From contig CAAGJI010000003.1 of NCBI GenBank assembly GCA_900770195.1, forward strand, positions 47,426 through 111,425: DNA of 64,000 nt. The letters run 5' to 3'. Below are positions 1 through 8,327 of this stretch, one piece after another. A program made the position numbers and the translations under genes. How positions within the stretch are numbered: the stretch's first letter is position 1; each line of letters opens with the position of its first letter. Below the pieces are notes generated by a model. It had not been told where the DNA came from and did no database searches. It was given only the letters and a program-made list of their open reading frames with translations. This stretch comes from Oscillospiraceae bacterium (lineage in GTDB: Bacteria; Bacillota; Clostridia; Oscillospirales; Ruminococcaceae).

Positions 1-729
1 GGTGTTTCAGGACTTGTTGCATCTATTGTTCTTGGAAAAAGAAGAGGATATGGTGCTATGGAATATCGTCCTCATAATGTGCCTTTCATTGTACTTGGTG
101 CGGCAATTCTTTGGTTCGGCTGGTTCGGATTCAATGCAGGAAGTTCATTGGCAGCAGATGGACTTGCAGTTCATGCATTTATAACAACAAATACTTCAGC
201 AGCAATGGGACTTCTCTCGTGGATGCTTGTTGAAGGAATAATAATTGGCAAACCAACAGCAACAGGTGCAGCGACAGGTGCAGTTTTGGGACTTGTAGCA
301 ATTACACCAGGTGCAGGATATGTTCCAATTTGGGCATCATTTATAATTGGTGCATTGGTAAGCCCTATATGCTATTTTGCAATTTCAAAAGTTAAGGCAA
401 AGTTTGGATATGATGATGCACTTGATGCGTTCGGCTGTCATGGTGTCGGCGGTATCTGGGGAGGCATTGCAACAGGTATCTTTGCAACACATCAGGTAAA
501 TGATTCAACAAAATATCAGGGACTTATCACAGGAGACTACAGACTTTTCCTTGCACAGATAGGTGCAGTTCTGATAACGGCTGCTTTTGCAGGTATAGCA
601 ACATTTATTATTATGAATATACTTAAAGCATGCGGAGGAGTAAGAATTTCAACAGAAGACGAAGCAGTCGGAATGGATATTTCACAGCACGAAGAAAAAG
701 CATATCCTGCATTTACAGGACTTGACTAA
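1..729 (+). CDS. amt: Ammonium transporter (Amt family), 5'-truncated
   Basis: This is the C-terminal part of an Amt/MEP/Rh ammonium channel. Frame 1 is open from the first base, so the N-terminus lies outside the window. About 242 residues remain, carrying several hydrophobic membrane segments. The loop GVSGLVASIVLGKRRGYG and the later segment with CHGVGGIWGGIATGIFA are family hallmarks; the His in the latter is one of the pore histidines. The cytoplasmic tail ends near AYPAFTGLD. The PII gene follows 21 bases downstream, the usual amt-glnK pairing, in which PII plugs the channel when nitrogen is plentiful. Family assignment is certain; which paralogue it is cannot be said. Confidence 0.96.
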   Translation, partial: GVSGLVASIVLGKRRGYGAMEYRPHNVPFIVLGAAILWFGWFGFNAGSSLAADGLAVHAFITTNTSAAMGLLSWMLVEGIIIGKPTATGAATGAVLGLVAITPGAGYVPIWASFIIGALVSPICYFAISKVKAKFGYDDALDAFGCHGVGGIWGGIATGIFATHQVNDSTKYQGLITGDYRLFLAQIGAVLITAAFAGIATFIIMNILKACGGVRISTEDEAVGMDISQHEEKAYPAFTGLD

Positions 730-750
730 CGCTGAAGGAGAGTTACAGAT

Positions 751-1089
751 ATGAAAAAGATAGAAGCAATTGTAAGACCTGAAAAACTTGAAAGTATAAA
801 AAATGCATTGCTTGATGCGGAAATAGACGGGCTTACTATTTATGAAGTTAATGGTTGCGGTAATCAGTACGGTTTTAAAACAAAGATTCGTGGCAATGAA
901 GTTATGATGAATACTTTGCCGAAACTCTATATAATGATTGTTGTGCCTGACCAGAGAGCGGATGAAATAGTAAATATAATTATCAATACAGCAAGAACCA
1001 ACGAAATAGGCGATGGAAAGATATTTATTTCAGATGTTGGCGAATGTGTTCGTATAAGAACAGGCGAACGTGGTATTGAAGCTGTTTAA
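751..1089 (+). CDS. glnK: Nitrogen regulatory protein PII
   Basis: 112-residue PII signal protein of standard length, placed directly behind the ammonium transporter, so it probably gates that channel in response to ATP/ADP and 2-oxoglutarate. Aligned by eye with E. coli GlnB without gaps, it keeps Gln39, the LPK turn around residue 58, the GDGKIF loop with Lys90 and the C-terminal IRTGE. The T-loop differs: the uridylylated Tyr51 is Val, Tyr46 is Ile, and position 49 (Ser in cyanobacterial proteins) is Asn. Modification at the known sites is therefore not possible. The start is set by an AGGAG site 8 to 12 bases upstream. Confidence 0.95.
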   Translation: MKKIEAIVRPEKLESIKNALLDAEIDGLTIYEVNGCGNQYGFKTKIRGNEVMMNTLPKLYIMIVVPDQRADEIVNIIINTARTNEIGDGKIFISDVGECVRIRTGERGIEAV

Positions 1090-1118
1090 AAAGATTTTTA
1101 CAAAGTAACCTATAAAGC

Positions 1119-1154
1119 AAAACGACGGTATTTCAAAAGAATATCGTCGTTTTG
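1119..1154 (+). terminator. Hairpin after amt-glnK
   Basis: A 13-bp stem (1119-1131 with 1141-1153, one G-U pair) with a 9-base loop lies 30 bases after the PII stop. The stem arms begin and end in A and T runs, so it could end transcription on either strand. Confidence 0.75.
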
Positions 1155-1250
1155 TTTAGTACAAATAAATTAGGAATTAAGGTGTCAGATTCGCTGACTG
1201 ATTTAAAAACCACTCCACTGCTTCTCATTTTAAGTAGAGATTTACAAAAA

Positions 1251-1280
1251 GAAAAAGCACTGAAAAAATCAGTGCTTTTC
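1251..1280 (-). terminator. Terminator after tRNA-Ser pair
   Basis: On the minus strand an AAAGCACTGA/TCAGTGCTTT stem with a short T loop is followed by TTTTTG. It lies right behind the encoded CCA end of tRNA-Ser(GCT). Confidence 0.8.
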
Positions 1281-1370
1281 TGGCGGAGAAAGAGGGATTT
1301 GAACCCTCGCGCCCCTTTCGAGACCTACTCCCTTAGCAGGGGAGCCCCTTCACCACTTGGGTATTTCTCC
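1281..1370 (-). tRNA. tRNA-Ser (GCT)
   Basis: 90-base tRNA with a 7-bp acceptor stem (GGAGAAA/TTTCTCC), discriminator G, encoded CCA, the long variable arm typical of serine tRNAs, and anticodon loop CTGCTAA giving anticodon GCT (reads AGC/AGT). It lies 16 bases downstream of the next tRNA and is probably co-transcribed with it. Confidence 0.96.
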
Positions 1371-1386
1371 AAAATGATAAATTAAA

Positions 1387-1475
1387 TGGCGGAGAGGGTG
1401 GGATTCGAACCCACGTGCCCTTGCGGACAAACAGTTTTCAAGACTGCCTCGTTATGACCACTTCGATACCTCTCC
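1387..1475 (-). tRNA. tRNA-Ser (TGA), copy 1
   Basis: 89-base serine tRNA with acceptor stem GGAGAGG/CCTCTCC, long variable arm, encoded CCA and anticodon loop CTTGAAA (anticodon TGA). By eye it is base-for-base identical to the copy at 1640-1728. Confidence 0.96.
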
Positions 1476-1514
1476 AATATTCAATTAAACTGAATTGAAT
1501 CAGTCAGCTTTATT

Positions 1515-1543
1515 ATTATATCACAAAACAAAATGTTTGTCAA
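1515..1543 (-). promoter_or_regulatory. Consensus promoter for tRNA-Ser copy 1 and tRNA-Ser(GCT)
   Basis: Minus strand: TTGACA at 1538-1543, 17-base spacer, TATAAT at 1515-1520. It lies 39 bases before the tRNA 5' end. All twelve positions match the sigma-A consensus. Confidence 0.88.
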
Positions 1544-1580
1544 GTGTTTTTCAAAATTTTTTTTATTTTTTTGAAAAATA

Positions 1581-1611
1581 AAAACGACCGCTCCAAAAAT
1601 CAACGGTCGCT
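1581..1611 (-). terminator. Terminator after tRNA-Ser copy 2
   Basis: Minus strand: GCGACCG/CGGTCGT stem around a 13-base loop, followed by a T-rich tail. It separates the two tRNA transcription units. Confidence 0.8.
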
Positions 1612-1639
1612 TTTATGGTAAAATCATAACAACAATAAA

Positions 1640-1728
1640 TGGCGGAGAGGGTGGGATTCGAACCCACGTGCCCTTGCGGACAAACAGTTTTCAAGACTGC
1701 CTCGTTATGACCACTTCGATACCTCTCC
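1640..1728 (-). tRNA. tRNA-Ser (TGA), copy 2
   Basis: 89-base tRNA, identical in sequence to the copy at 1387-1475, with its own promoter and terminator. The similarity continues past the gene into the promoter region, so the gene and its control region were duplicated together (offset 253 bases). Confidence 0.96.
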
Positions 1729-1767
1729 GACTATTTAATTAAGCTGTACATCGCTTACAGCTTTTAT

Positions 1768-1796
1768 ATTATATCATAAAACAAAATATTTGTCAA
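1768..1796 (-). promoter_or_regulatory. Consensus promoter for tRNA-Ser copy 2
   Basis: Minus strand: TTGACA at 1791-1796, 17-base spacer, TATAAT at 1768-1773. The spacer is nearly the same as that of the copy 1 promoter. Confidence 0.88.
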
Positions 1797-1828
1797 GTGT
1801 TTTTTTAAAAAAATAATTTTTTTTCACA

Positions 1829-1857
1829 AAAAAATTCCCCTCTTGAAAAAGAGGGGA
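1829..1857 (-). terminator. Terminator after purL
   Basis: Minus strand: CCCCTCTT/AAGAGGGG stem with a 4-base loop, followed by AATTTTTTTG, 25 bases after the purL stop codon. Confidence 0.88.
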
Positions 1858-1881
1858 TATATCGGAAATATTTTCTTTGAA

Positions 1882-4800
1882 TTAAAGGAAATATTTTACG
1901 CCGCTTTCAAATATCTTCTGATCCTTTTCACCAGGAACATTCTTTGAAATATCAACGCCCTTACGTTCGCTGTGACCCATTTTACCAAGTATTCTGCCAT
2001 CAGGTGATGTAATACCTTCAATAGCATCCATTGACGTGTTAGGATTGAATCTGATGTCCATAGATGGTGCACCTGTAAGATCAACGTACTGAGTTGCAAT
2101 CTGTCCGTTTCTTGCAAGCTTCTGTATGAGGCTCTGTGGAGCTACAAAACGTCCTTCACCATGTGATATAGGAACTGTATGTATGTCGCCAACTTCGCAG
2201 CCGTAAAGCCATGGTGATTTGTTTGAAGCTATCCTTGTGTTAACCATACAACTCTGGTGTCTTGCAATTGTGTTGAAAGTAAGAGTTGGTGATTCTTCTG
2301 TCATATCAGTAATTTCACCATATGGAACAAGACCGAGTTTTATAAGTGCCTGGAAACCGTTACATATACCAAGCATAAGACCGTCTCTCTTTTTAAGAAG
2401 TTCATGAACGGCTTCTTTTATCTTTGGATTTCTGAAGAATGCTGTTATAAACTTACCGCTTCCTTCCGGTTCGTCACCGCCGCTGAATCCACCAGGAATC
2501 ATTATAATCTGGCTTTCTTTAATCATTGAAGCAACCGCATCAACGCTGTTTTCAATGTCGTTTGCAGAAAGATTTCTTATAACGATTGTTTCTGCAATTG
2601 CACCTGCTTCTTCAAATGCTTTTGCAGTGTCATATTCGCAGTTTGTACCAGGAAAAACAGGAATAAGAACACGTGGTTTTGCAATGTGGTATGCAGGAAC
2701 TATGTCGCCTGTACGCTTAAATCTGTAGCTTTCAGGGTGTTCGTCTGATATTTCTATTCTGCAAGGGTAAACGCTTTCAAGTTTGCCTTCCCATGCTCTT
2801 TCAAGAGCAGGCATAGAAACAAGGTAATCAAGAGTATAAATCTTGTATTCATCAATTGTATGACCAAGAACATAGTTGCCGTCTTCTGCATTTGCCTTGC
2901 CTTTAAGTTCAAGGAGGAATCCGCCGTAGCAGTCAGAGAACATAAGTTTTGGTGAAACCTTGCTTGTGAAAGTAAAGCCGATTTTGTTACCAAAGCACAT
3001 TTTTGCGATACCTTCAGCAATACCGCCGTAGCCTAATGTCCAGGCAGCATTTACACCACCGCCTGCAATGAGTGATTCAACTCTTTCAAAACATTCTTTA
3101 AGGCTGTCAAAGTCAATAATTCCGTTTTCATCATAGCGTGGCTTGATGAATATAACATCATTGTTTGCACCCTTAAATTCAGTTGAAACTATCTTGTCGC
3201 TTTTTGCTGTTGAAACTGCAAAAGAAACAAGCGTTGGAGGAACATCTATATGTTCAAAAGTTCCTGACATTGAATCCTTACCGCCTATAGCACCGCAGCC
3301 AAGTTCAATCTGTGCCTTGTATGCACCAAGGAGAGCTGCAAGAGGTTTACCCCATCTCTTAGGGTCATTCTGTGTTCTTTCAAAGTATTCCTGGAATGTG
3401 AGCCAGCAGTGCTTGTAGCTTCCGCCTGCTGCAACTATTTTTGAAACAGATTCAACAACAGCACTTATTGCACCGTGATAAGGACTTGCTGAACTTACAT
3501 TAGGATTAAATCCCCAGCCCATAAGTGAGCATGTTTTTGTATCGCCGTTTAAAACAGGAATTTTTGCTGCCATAGCCTGTGAAGGCGTCATCTGATATAC
3601 ACCGCCGAAAGGCATAAGAACAGTGCCTGCACCGATTGTTGAGTCGAACTTTTCGATAAGACCCTTCTGTGAACATACGTTCAGATCAGACATAAGGCTT
3701 GTCCATGTTTCAGGCTCATCAGCAAAATCCTTTACACGTTCAGCCTGTGGTTCAGGAATTGTGATTTTTGTTTCTTTTTCCGCACCGTTTGAATTTAAAA
3801 ATTCTCTTGAAAGGTCAACAATAACATTGTCGTTCCATTTCATCTGTAAACGGTTTGTATCTGTAACATTTGCAACGTGGGTTGCTTCAAGGTTTTCTTC
3901 ATTTGCCATTGCAATAAAAGTATCTTTATCTTCTGCTGCAACAACAACCGCCATTCTTTCCTGTGATTCACTTATTGCAATTTCTGTTCCGTCAAGACCT
4001 TCATATTTTTTTGGAACTGCATTAAGGTTTATTGCAAGACCGTCTGTAAGTTCGCCTATTGCAACAGAAACACCGCCTGCACCAAAGTCGTTACATCTTT
4101 TTATAAGTTTTGTACAGTTCGGATTACGGAAAAGACGCTGTAATTTTCTTTCAACAGGAGGATTACCCTTCTGAACTTCTGCACCGCAGCTTTCAAGTGA
4201 TTCAAGAGTATGTGACTTTGAAGAACCTGTTGCACCGCCACAGCCGTCACGGCCTGTTTTTCCGCCGAGAAGAATAACAACATCGCCCGGAACAGGTCTT
4301 TCACGTCTTATATTTTCAGCAGGTGCAGCACCTAAAACAGCACCTATTTCCATTCTCTTTGCAACGTAACCAGGGTGATAAACTTCTGCAACGTGACCTG
4401 TTGCAAGACCTATCTGGTTGCCATATGAACTGTAACCATTTGCAGCACCCTGACAGATTTTTCTCTGCGGGAGTTTGCCTCCGATTGTGTCTGAAACAGG
4501 AACAAGAGGATTTGCTGCACCTGTTACACGCATAGCCTGATATACATATGAACGGCCTGAAAGCGGGTCACGTATAGCACCGCCAAGACAAGTAGCCGCA
4601 CCGCCGAAAGGTTCAATTTCTGTCGGGTGGTTATGTGTTTCGTTTTTGAACATAAGAATCCAGTCTTCATCTTTTCCGTTAACGTCAACTGTGATTTTTA
4701 CTGAACAAGCGTTAATTTCTTCGCTTTCATCAAGGTCATCAAGAAGCCCTGCTGCTTTAAGCTGCTTTGCACCGATTGTTGCAAGGTCCATAAGAGTAAC

Positions 4801-5598
4801 AGGTTTGCTTTTTCTGCCAAGGTTTTCACGTGCGTCCATATACTCGTTGAAAGTTTCCTTGATGTATTTTGCATTTGTAGGAATGCTAACTTCCTTTATG
4901 TGAGTTGAGAAAGTTGTGTGACGGCAGTGATCTGACCAATATGTATCAATCATTTTGATTTCTGTTATAGTCGGATCACGGTGTTCTTCGTCACGGAAAT
5001 ATCTCTGACAGAACATAATGTCGTCAAAGTCCATTGCAAGTCCCTTGTCTTTTATGAACTGCTGAAGCTGTGTAGGTTTAAAGTCGATAAATCCGTCTAC
5101 AACAGCAACCTTTTCAGGAATTGTATATTCTGTGTCGAGTGTGCGGAATCTTGTAAGAACGGCTTCACGTCTTTCAACAGGGTTGATAAGATATGTTTTG
5201 AGTTTTTCAAAGTCAGCATCTGTGATATTGCCGCTTATTATATAAACATTGGCGTTGCGGACCCTGCATCTTTCCTTACCTGTAAGAATCTGGATACACT
5301 GTTCGCAGCTGTCCGCTCTCTGGTCGAATTGTCCCGGAAGATATTCAGAAGCGAAAATTCTTTCGTTTCCCGAAAGTTCAGGAAGAGAGTCATAGATAAC
5401 ATCAACGGCAGGTTCAGAGAACACAGTTGTCTTTGCTTTTTCAAAATCTTCAGCCGTAATATGATCAGCATCATAACGGTTAAGGATTCTGACGTTTGAA
5501 ACGTTCATACGAAGTGCAGTCTGCAAGTCGTTGAGAACTGATCTTGCTTCAACAGCAAATTCAGGCTTTTTTTCAGAATAAATACGATAAACAGCCAT
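1882..5598 (-). CDS. purL: Phosphoribosylformylglycinamidine synthase, single-chain
   Basis: 1238-residue single-chain enzyme that converts FGAR and glutamine to FGAM in purine synthesis. The length and order of parts match the large fused form found in Clostridia and Bacteroides rather than the split PurS/PurL/PurQ of Bacillus. An N-terminal PurS-like region is followed by two AIRS-type synthase halves (FKNETHNHPTEIEPFGG, then GGKDSMSGTF) and a glutaminase domain from about residue 975. That domain has a PGGFSGGDE loop, the nucleophile Cys in GICNGFQ and the His in SHGEGRF. An AAGGAG site 7 bases before the ATG fixes the start. It is 45 bases behind mtaB in the same direction. No other purine genes are adjacent. 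Confidence 0.97.
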   Translation of the reverse strand: MAVYRIYSEKKPEFAVEARSVLNDLQTALRMNVSNVRILNRYDADHITAEDFEKAKTTVFSEPAVDVIYDSLPELSGNERIFASEYLPGQFDQRADSCEQCIQILTGKERCRVRNANVYIISGNITDADFEKLKTYLINPVERREAVLTRFRTLDTEYTIPEKVAVVDGFIDFKPTQLQQFIKDKGLAMDFDDIMFCQRYFRDEEHRDPTITEIKMIDTYWSDHCRHTTFSTHIKEVSIPTNAKYIKETFNEYMDARENLGRKSKPVTLMDLATIGAKQLKAAGLLDDLDESEEINACSVKITVDVNGKDEDWILMFKNETHNHPTEIEPFGGAATCLGGAIRDPLSGRSYVYQAMRVTGAANPLVPVSDTIGGKLPQRKICQGAANGYSSYGNQIGLATGHVAEVYHPGYVAKRMEIGAVLGAAPAENIRRERPVPGDVVILLGGKTGRDGCGGATGSSKSHTLESLESCGAEVQKGNPPVERKLQRLFRNPNCTKLIKRCNDFGAGGVSVAIGELTDGLAINLNAVPKKYEGLDGTEIAISESQERMAVVVAAEDKDTFIAMANEENLEATHVANVTDTNRLQMKWNDNVIVDLSREFLNSNGAEKETKITIPEPQAERVKDFADEPETWTSLMSDLNVCSQKGLIEKFDSTIGAGTVLMPFGGVYQMTPSQAMAAKIPVLNGDTKTCSLMGWGFNPNVSSASPYHGAISAVVESVSKIVAAGGSYKHCWLTFQEYFERTQNDPKRWGKPLAALLGAYKAQIELGCGAIGGKDSMSGTFEHIDVPPTLVSFAVSTAKSDKIVSTEFKGANNDVIFIKPRYDENGIIDFDSLKECFERVESLIAGGGVNAAWTLGYGGIAEGIAKMCFGNKIGFTFTSKVSPKLMFSDCYGGFLLELKGKANAEDGNYVLGHTIDEYKIYTLDYLVSMPALERAWEGKLESVYPCRIEISDEHPESYRFKRTGDIVPAYHIAKPRVLIPVFPGTNCEYDTAKAFEEAGAIAETIVIRNLSANDIENSVDAVASMIKESQIIMIPGGFSGGDEPEGSGKFITAFFRNPKIKEAVHELLKKRDGLMLGICNGFQALIKLGLVPYGEITDMTEESPTLTFNTIARHQSCMVNTRIASNKSPWLYGCEVGDIHTVPISHGEGRFVAPQSLIQKLARNGQIATQYVDLTGAPSMDIRFNPNTSMDAIEGITSPDGRILGKMGHSERKGVDISKNVPGEKDQKIFESGVKYFL

Positions 5599-5643
5599 TT
5601 TAATACTCCTTAAAATTATATACTATTATCTGTTATGAAAAAA

Positions 5644-6948
5644 TTAATCATTCTGAACAATTTCTCCAAAACAGAATTTATCATTACATTCTCTTATTAT
5701 AACACAAAATATCTGATTACGCAAACCTTTTTCATAATTTTTTGATGAAATTTTTATTACAGCACCATTCGGGGCGTGCCCGTGGAGGTAATCAGGTTCA
5801 TTTTGACGTTCAAAAAGTACAGGAAAAATTTTTCCAATAAGTGATTCGTTGAATTTTTTTTGTGAATCTCTGCAAATTTCCGAAAGTTTTTCCGCTCTTT
5901 TTATTTTAACATTTTCAGAAATCTGGTCGGGCATTCTGTCTGCAACAGTTCCCTCACGCCTTGAATATCTGAAAATATGGACTTTTGAAAACCCGATTGA
6001 TTTCACAAATTCAGCGGATTTTTCAAATTCCTCATCTGTTTCACCCGGAAATCCCACCATAACATCTGTTGTAAAAGCAGCATCGGGGAAAAGTCTTTTT
6101 ATTGTTTCAGCAAGTTTTCTGTAGTCGAAAGTGTTATATTTTCTGTTCATACGTTTTAAAGTTTCATCGCAGCCGCTTTGAAGTGAAAGATGAAATTGCG
6201 GACAGAATTTTTTGCTTTTTGCAAAATATTCAAGGTCTGCCAAAGTAAGTTTTTCGGGTTCAAGACTTCCGAAACGTATGCGTTCTATACCGTCTGTTTC
6301 ATCGGCAATTTTAACTGCATCTTTAAGTGAAAGACCAAATTCATCTCCCCAAAATGCAATATTTATTCCGCAGAAAACAACTTCTCTGTAGCCGGATTTT
6401 GCAATGGATTCAAGTTCTTTTTTCAGTGCATCGGGGGTTTTTGAACGGCATCTTCCTCTTGCATAAGGAATTGTACAGTAAGAACAGAACTGGTTACAGC
6501 CGTCCTGAATTTTTACGAAAGCCCTTGTATGACCCGTAAATTCTGTAAAGGACATTTCTTCAAATTTGTCGCCTTTTTGGTAGTCTGAAACGTCAATGAT
6601 TTTTTCGTGTGCTGAAAGAAAACGCTGAATATAGGCAGGAATTGCCTTTCTGTTTTTCGTTCCTGTTATAATATCAGCGTCAATTGATTCAAGTTTTGCG
6701 GAATGCGTCTGCGGAAAACAGCCCGTTAAAACAAGAACTGCATCAGGATTTTCTTTTCTGTATTTTTTTAATGCAGATAAGACCCTGCTGTCACCCTGAG
6801 ATGTAACTGTGCAGGAATTTATTATTATAATATCGCAATTTTTGTAATCGTCAGATTGAATGTATGAAATATCCTGAAGATTTTGCGACAGACAGGCAGA
6901 TTCATAAGAATTTACCTTACAACCGAATGTGTGAATGTAAAAATTCAT
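5644..6948 (-). CDS. mtaB: tRNA t6A37 methylthiotransferase MtaB
   Basis: 434-residue radical-SAM methylthiotransferase that adds a methylthio group to N6-threonylcarbamoyladenosine at position 37 of ANN-decoding tRNAs. An N-terminal UPF0004 domain has cysteines in FGCKVNSYES, in SCTVTSQ and in GCFPQ. The radical-SAM centre has the CxxxCxxC motif in FCSYCTIPYARGR. A short C-terminal TRAM-like region follows. The GCKVNSYES signature separates MtaB from MiaB and RimO. It is probably transcribed with purL. It is the first gene after an AT-rich gap in which I see no clear promoter. Confidence 0.94.
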   Translation of the reverse strand: MNFYIHTFGCKVNSYESACLSQNLQDISYIQSDDYKNCDIIIINSCTVTSQGDSRVLSALKKYRKENPDAVLVLTGCFPQTHSAKLESIDADIITGTKNRKAIPAYIQRFLSAHEKIIDVSDYQKGDKFEEMSFTEFTGHTRAFVKIQDGCNQFCSYCTIPYARGRCRSKTPDALKKELESIAKSGYREVVFCGINIAFWGDEFGLSLKDAVKIADETDGIERIRFGSLEPEKLTLADLEYFAKSKKFCPQFHLSLQSGCDETLKRMNRKYNTFDYRKLAETIKRLFPDAAFTTDVMVGFPGETDEEFEKSAEFVKSIGFSKVHIFRYSRREGTVADRMPDQISENVKIKRAEKLSEICRDSQKKFNESLIGKIFPVLFERQNEPDYLHGHAPNGAVIKISSKNYEKGLRNQIFCVIIRECNDKFCFGEIVQND

Positions 6949-7173
6949 TTAGTCACCTTTCTTTTGAATTTATAAGTGTCAAAAAACTTTATTTTATTTC
7001 ATAAATAATCATAAAACACCATTTGTGAACATAATTATATGCATTATGCTAAAATTCAACATAAATATTATATGCAATATGAACAACTGAGATTTTGGTT
7101 GTTGTATTTTCTAAAAAAAGTATTTTTTCTCACCCCCCTATTATACTATATTCACGAAAATAATTCAAGTCTA
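6949..7173. other. AT-rich intergenic region between divergent mtaB and the HPr-like gene
   Basis: Very AT-rich. A TTGACA-like box occurs on the minus strand near 6977-6982 but without a -10 at proper spacing. A short frame from 7039 runs across the promoter and leader of the next gene and is not convincing. Nothing else is recognised here. Confidence 0.6.
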
Positions 7174-7202
7174 TTGACAATTAAAAAGAAAAGTGGTAAA
7201 AT
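7174..7202 (+). promoter_or_regulatory. Promoter of the HPr-like gene
   Basis: TTGACA at 7174-7179, 17-base spacer, TAAAAT at 7197-7202, followed by a leader of about 95 bases. Confidence 0.8.
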
Positions 7203-7303
7203 GACATCAGACAGCAGGGAGAGCGGTACGCAAGTACATAATCTTCTGAAAAGCAGATATGCTGTTGAAAATCTAACATTATTTTTATGAGGAGGTACCT
7301 GTT

Positions 7304-7540
7304 ATGTCAGAAGCAAAAATTTTCCTTAAGGAAATTGATGACGTAAAAGAATTCGTAAAAATTGTAATGCTTGTAAAGTATGATGTTGATTTGGTTTCAG
7401 GCAGATATGCAGTAGATGCCAAGTCTATTATGGGTATTTTCAGCCTTGATCTTTCAAAGCCGATAACACTTCAGGCTCATACAGATGATGCAGAAGATCT
7501 TTTCGCACAGCTTAAAGCAAAGGGTTTCCTTGCTGAATAA
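7304..7540 (+). CDS. HPr-like protein lacking the phosphorylated histidine
   Basis: 78-residue protein with the HPr fold (PTS phosphocarrier family) by pattern: the segment AVDAKSIMGIFSLDLSKPI contains the regulatory Ser46 region, and length and helix-strand order fit. The usual LHxRPA loop with catalytic His15 is absent; the corresponding stretch reads KEIDDVKEFVKIVMLV and the only His in the chain is in LQAHTDD. It therefore cannot pass phosphate in the normal way. A regulatory role, for example Ser-P dependent binding to a CcpA-like partner, is only inference. A strong GAGGAGGT site precedes the ATG. It is monocistronic, with promoter and terminator of its own. Confidence 0.85.
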   Translation: MSEAKIFLKEIDDVKEFVKIVMLVKYDVDLVSGRYAVDAKSIMGIFSLDLSKPITLQAHTDDAEDLFAQLKAKGFLAE

Positions 7541-7566
7541 TTCAGTGTGATAAGAAAATTTTTACG

Positions 7567-7580
7567 TGTCCGGTCGGACA
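7567..7580. repeat. Perfect short palindrome TGTCCG-GT-CGGACA
   Basis: A 6-bp perfect inverted repeat with a 2-base centre in the 3' untranslated region of the HPr-like gene. It could be a protein-binding site or part of RNA structure; no role can be assigned. The remaining bases up to the terminator at 7709 hold no convincing reading frame. Confidence 0.4.
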
Positions 7581-7708
7581 AATTCCTTAATGTGTGTGCA
7601 GGCGGCACAGCATTTTGGAAAAAAGGGAATTGAGAAAGCCCTTCTTTAATTAAGAAAACCCGAGAGAAAATAAAATAAAATTGTAAGAGTAAAATTGTAA
7701 TGAGAAAT

Positions 7709-7741
7709 GCCGCATCATTGTAGTTGGTGCGGCTCTTTTTT
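7709..7741 (+). terminator. Terminator after the HPr-like gene
   Basis: Stem GCCGCATCA/TGGTGCGGC (one G-U pair) with a 7-base loop, followed by TCTTTTTTT. It lies about 170 bases after the stop codon. Confidence 0.88.
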
Positions 7742-7801
7742 TGTTCTCAGAAACCTGTTTTGCGAATATACTGTAACAATAAAAGCAAAGCAGGTGAAAA
7801 T

Positions 7802-8209
7802 TTGAAAAAACTGGCAATAATATTCTGTATTTTTCTGATATTTTGGGGAATGTTGAAAACAAATGTTACCGCAGACGGAAGCAATTTTGAAAATCCTCCG
7901 TTTTCTGCTGAATACATAGTTCCGCTGAAAGTTAAAAACGGCAGGGAAAATTATGTAAATGTTCGTGTTTCACAAGAGCATTCGATAGCTAAAGAAAGCG
8001 GAAGCAGGGATATCATTTATGTGCTGACGCTTCCCGAATATATAACTGCACCTGTAAAAAAAGGACAGAGTGTGGGAATGGTTTCTTTTTATTGTGAAGA
8101 TGTGCTTCTGTATCAGGCAGATTTGCTGACTGAAAAAAGTATAGTCAAAAGAAATTTTAAGTATGTATTCAGAAAAACGTTCGTCAAAATGCTTAATAAA
8201 AATTGTTGA
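7802..8209 (+). CDS. Stand-alone PBP5 C-terminal-domain protein, secreted or membrane-anchored
   Basis: About 135 residues from a TTG start preceded by AGGTG; the open frame upstream of it overlaps the terminator and is unlikely to be translated. A hydrophobic N-terminal segment (LAIIFCIFLIFWGML) acts as signal or anchor. The remainder resembles the C-terminal beta domain of DacA/DacF D-alanyl-D-alanine carboxypeptidases: an opening EYIVPLKVKNG strand, then ITAPVKKGQSVGMV, then a closing strand with a basic amphipathic tail. The serine peptidase domain (SxxK, SxN, KTG) is missing altogether. It may be a detached domain or a remnant of a dacF-like gene. It lies just upstream of pgi. Confidence 0.6.
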   Translation: MKKLAIIFCIFLIFWGMLKTNVTADGSNFENPPFSAEYIVPLKVKNGRENYVNVRVSQEHSIAKESGSRDIIYVLTLPEYITAPVKKGQSVGMVSFYCEDVLLYQADLLTEKSIVKRNFKYVFRKTFVKMLNKNC

Positions 8210-8230
8210 AAGTATACAGTTTCAACAATT
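8201..8230. repeat. Perfect 11-bp inverted repeat before pgi
   Basis: AATTGTTGAAA (8201-8211) and its exact complement (8220-8230) flank 8 bases. It covers the stop codon of the preceding gene. There is no T run, so it may be a weak terminator or an operator for pgi. Confidence 0.55.
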
Positions 8231-8327
8231 ATCATTGACATGCTTGCAAAATTCAAAAAAATATAGTATTATTATAATGAAACTAAAATTATACGAGATA
8301 ATCGTAATTTATGCCGGAGGGATAAAA

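Noticed and set aside
1152..1385. Open frame of 77 codons on the plus strand
   Set aside because: It runs antisense through the tRNA-Ser(GCT) gene and its terminator; the sequence is explained by those.
3623..4174. Open frame of 183 codons antisense to purL
   Set aside because: It lies wholly within the conserved purL coding region and has no start signals; a shadow frame.
7039..7290. Open frame of 83 codons before the HPr-like gene
   Set aside because: It has no ribosome site and covers the promoter and leader of the next gene; composition is that of AT-rich noncoding DNA.
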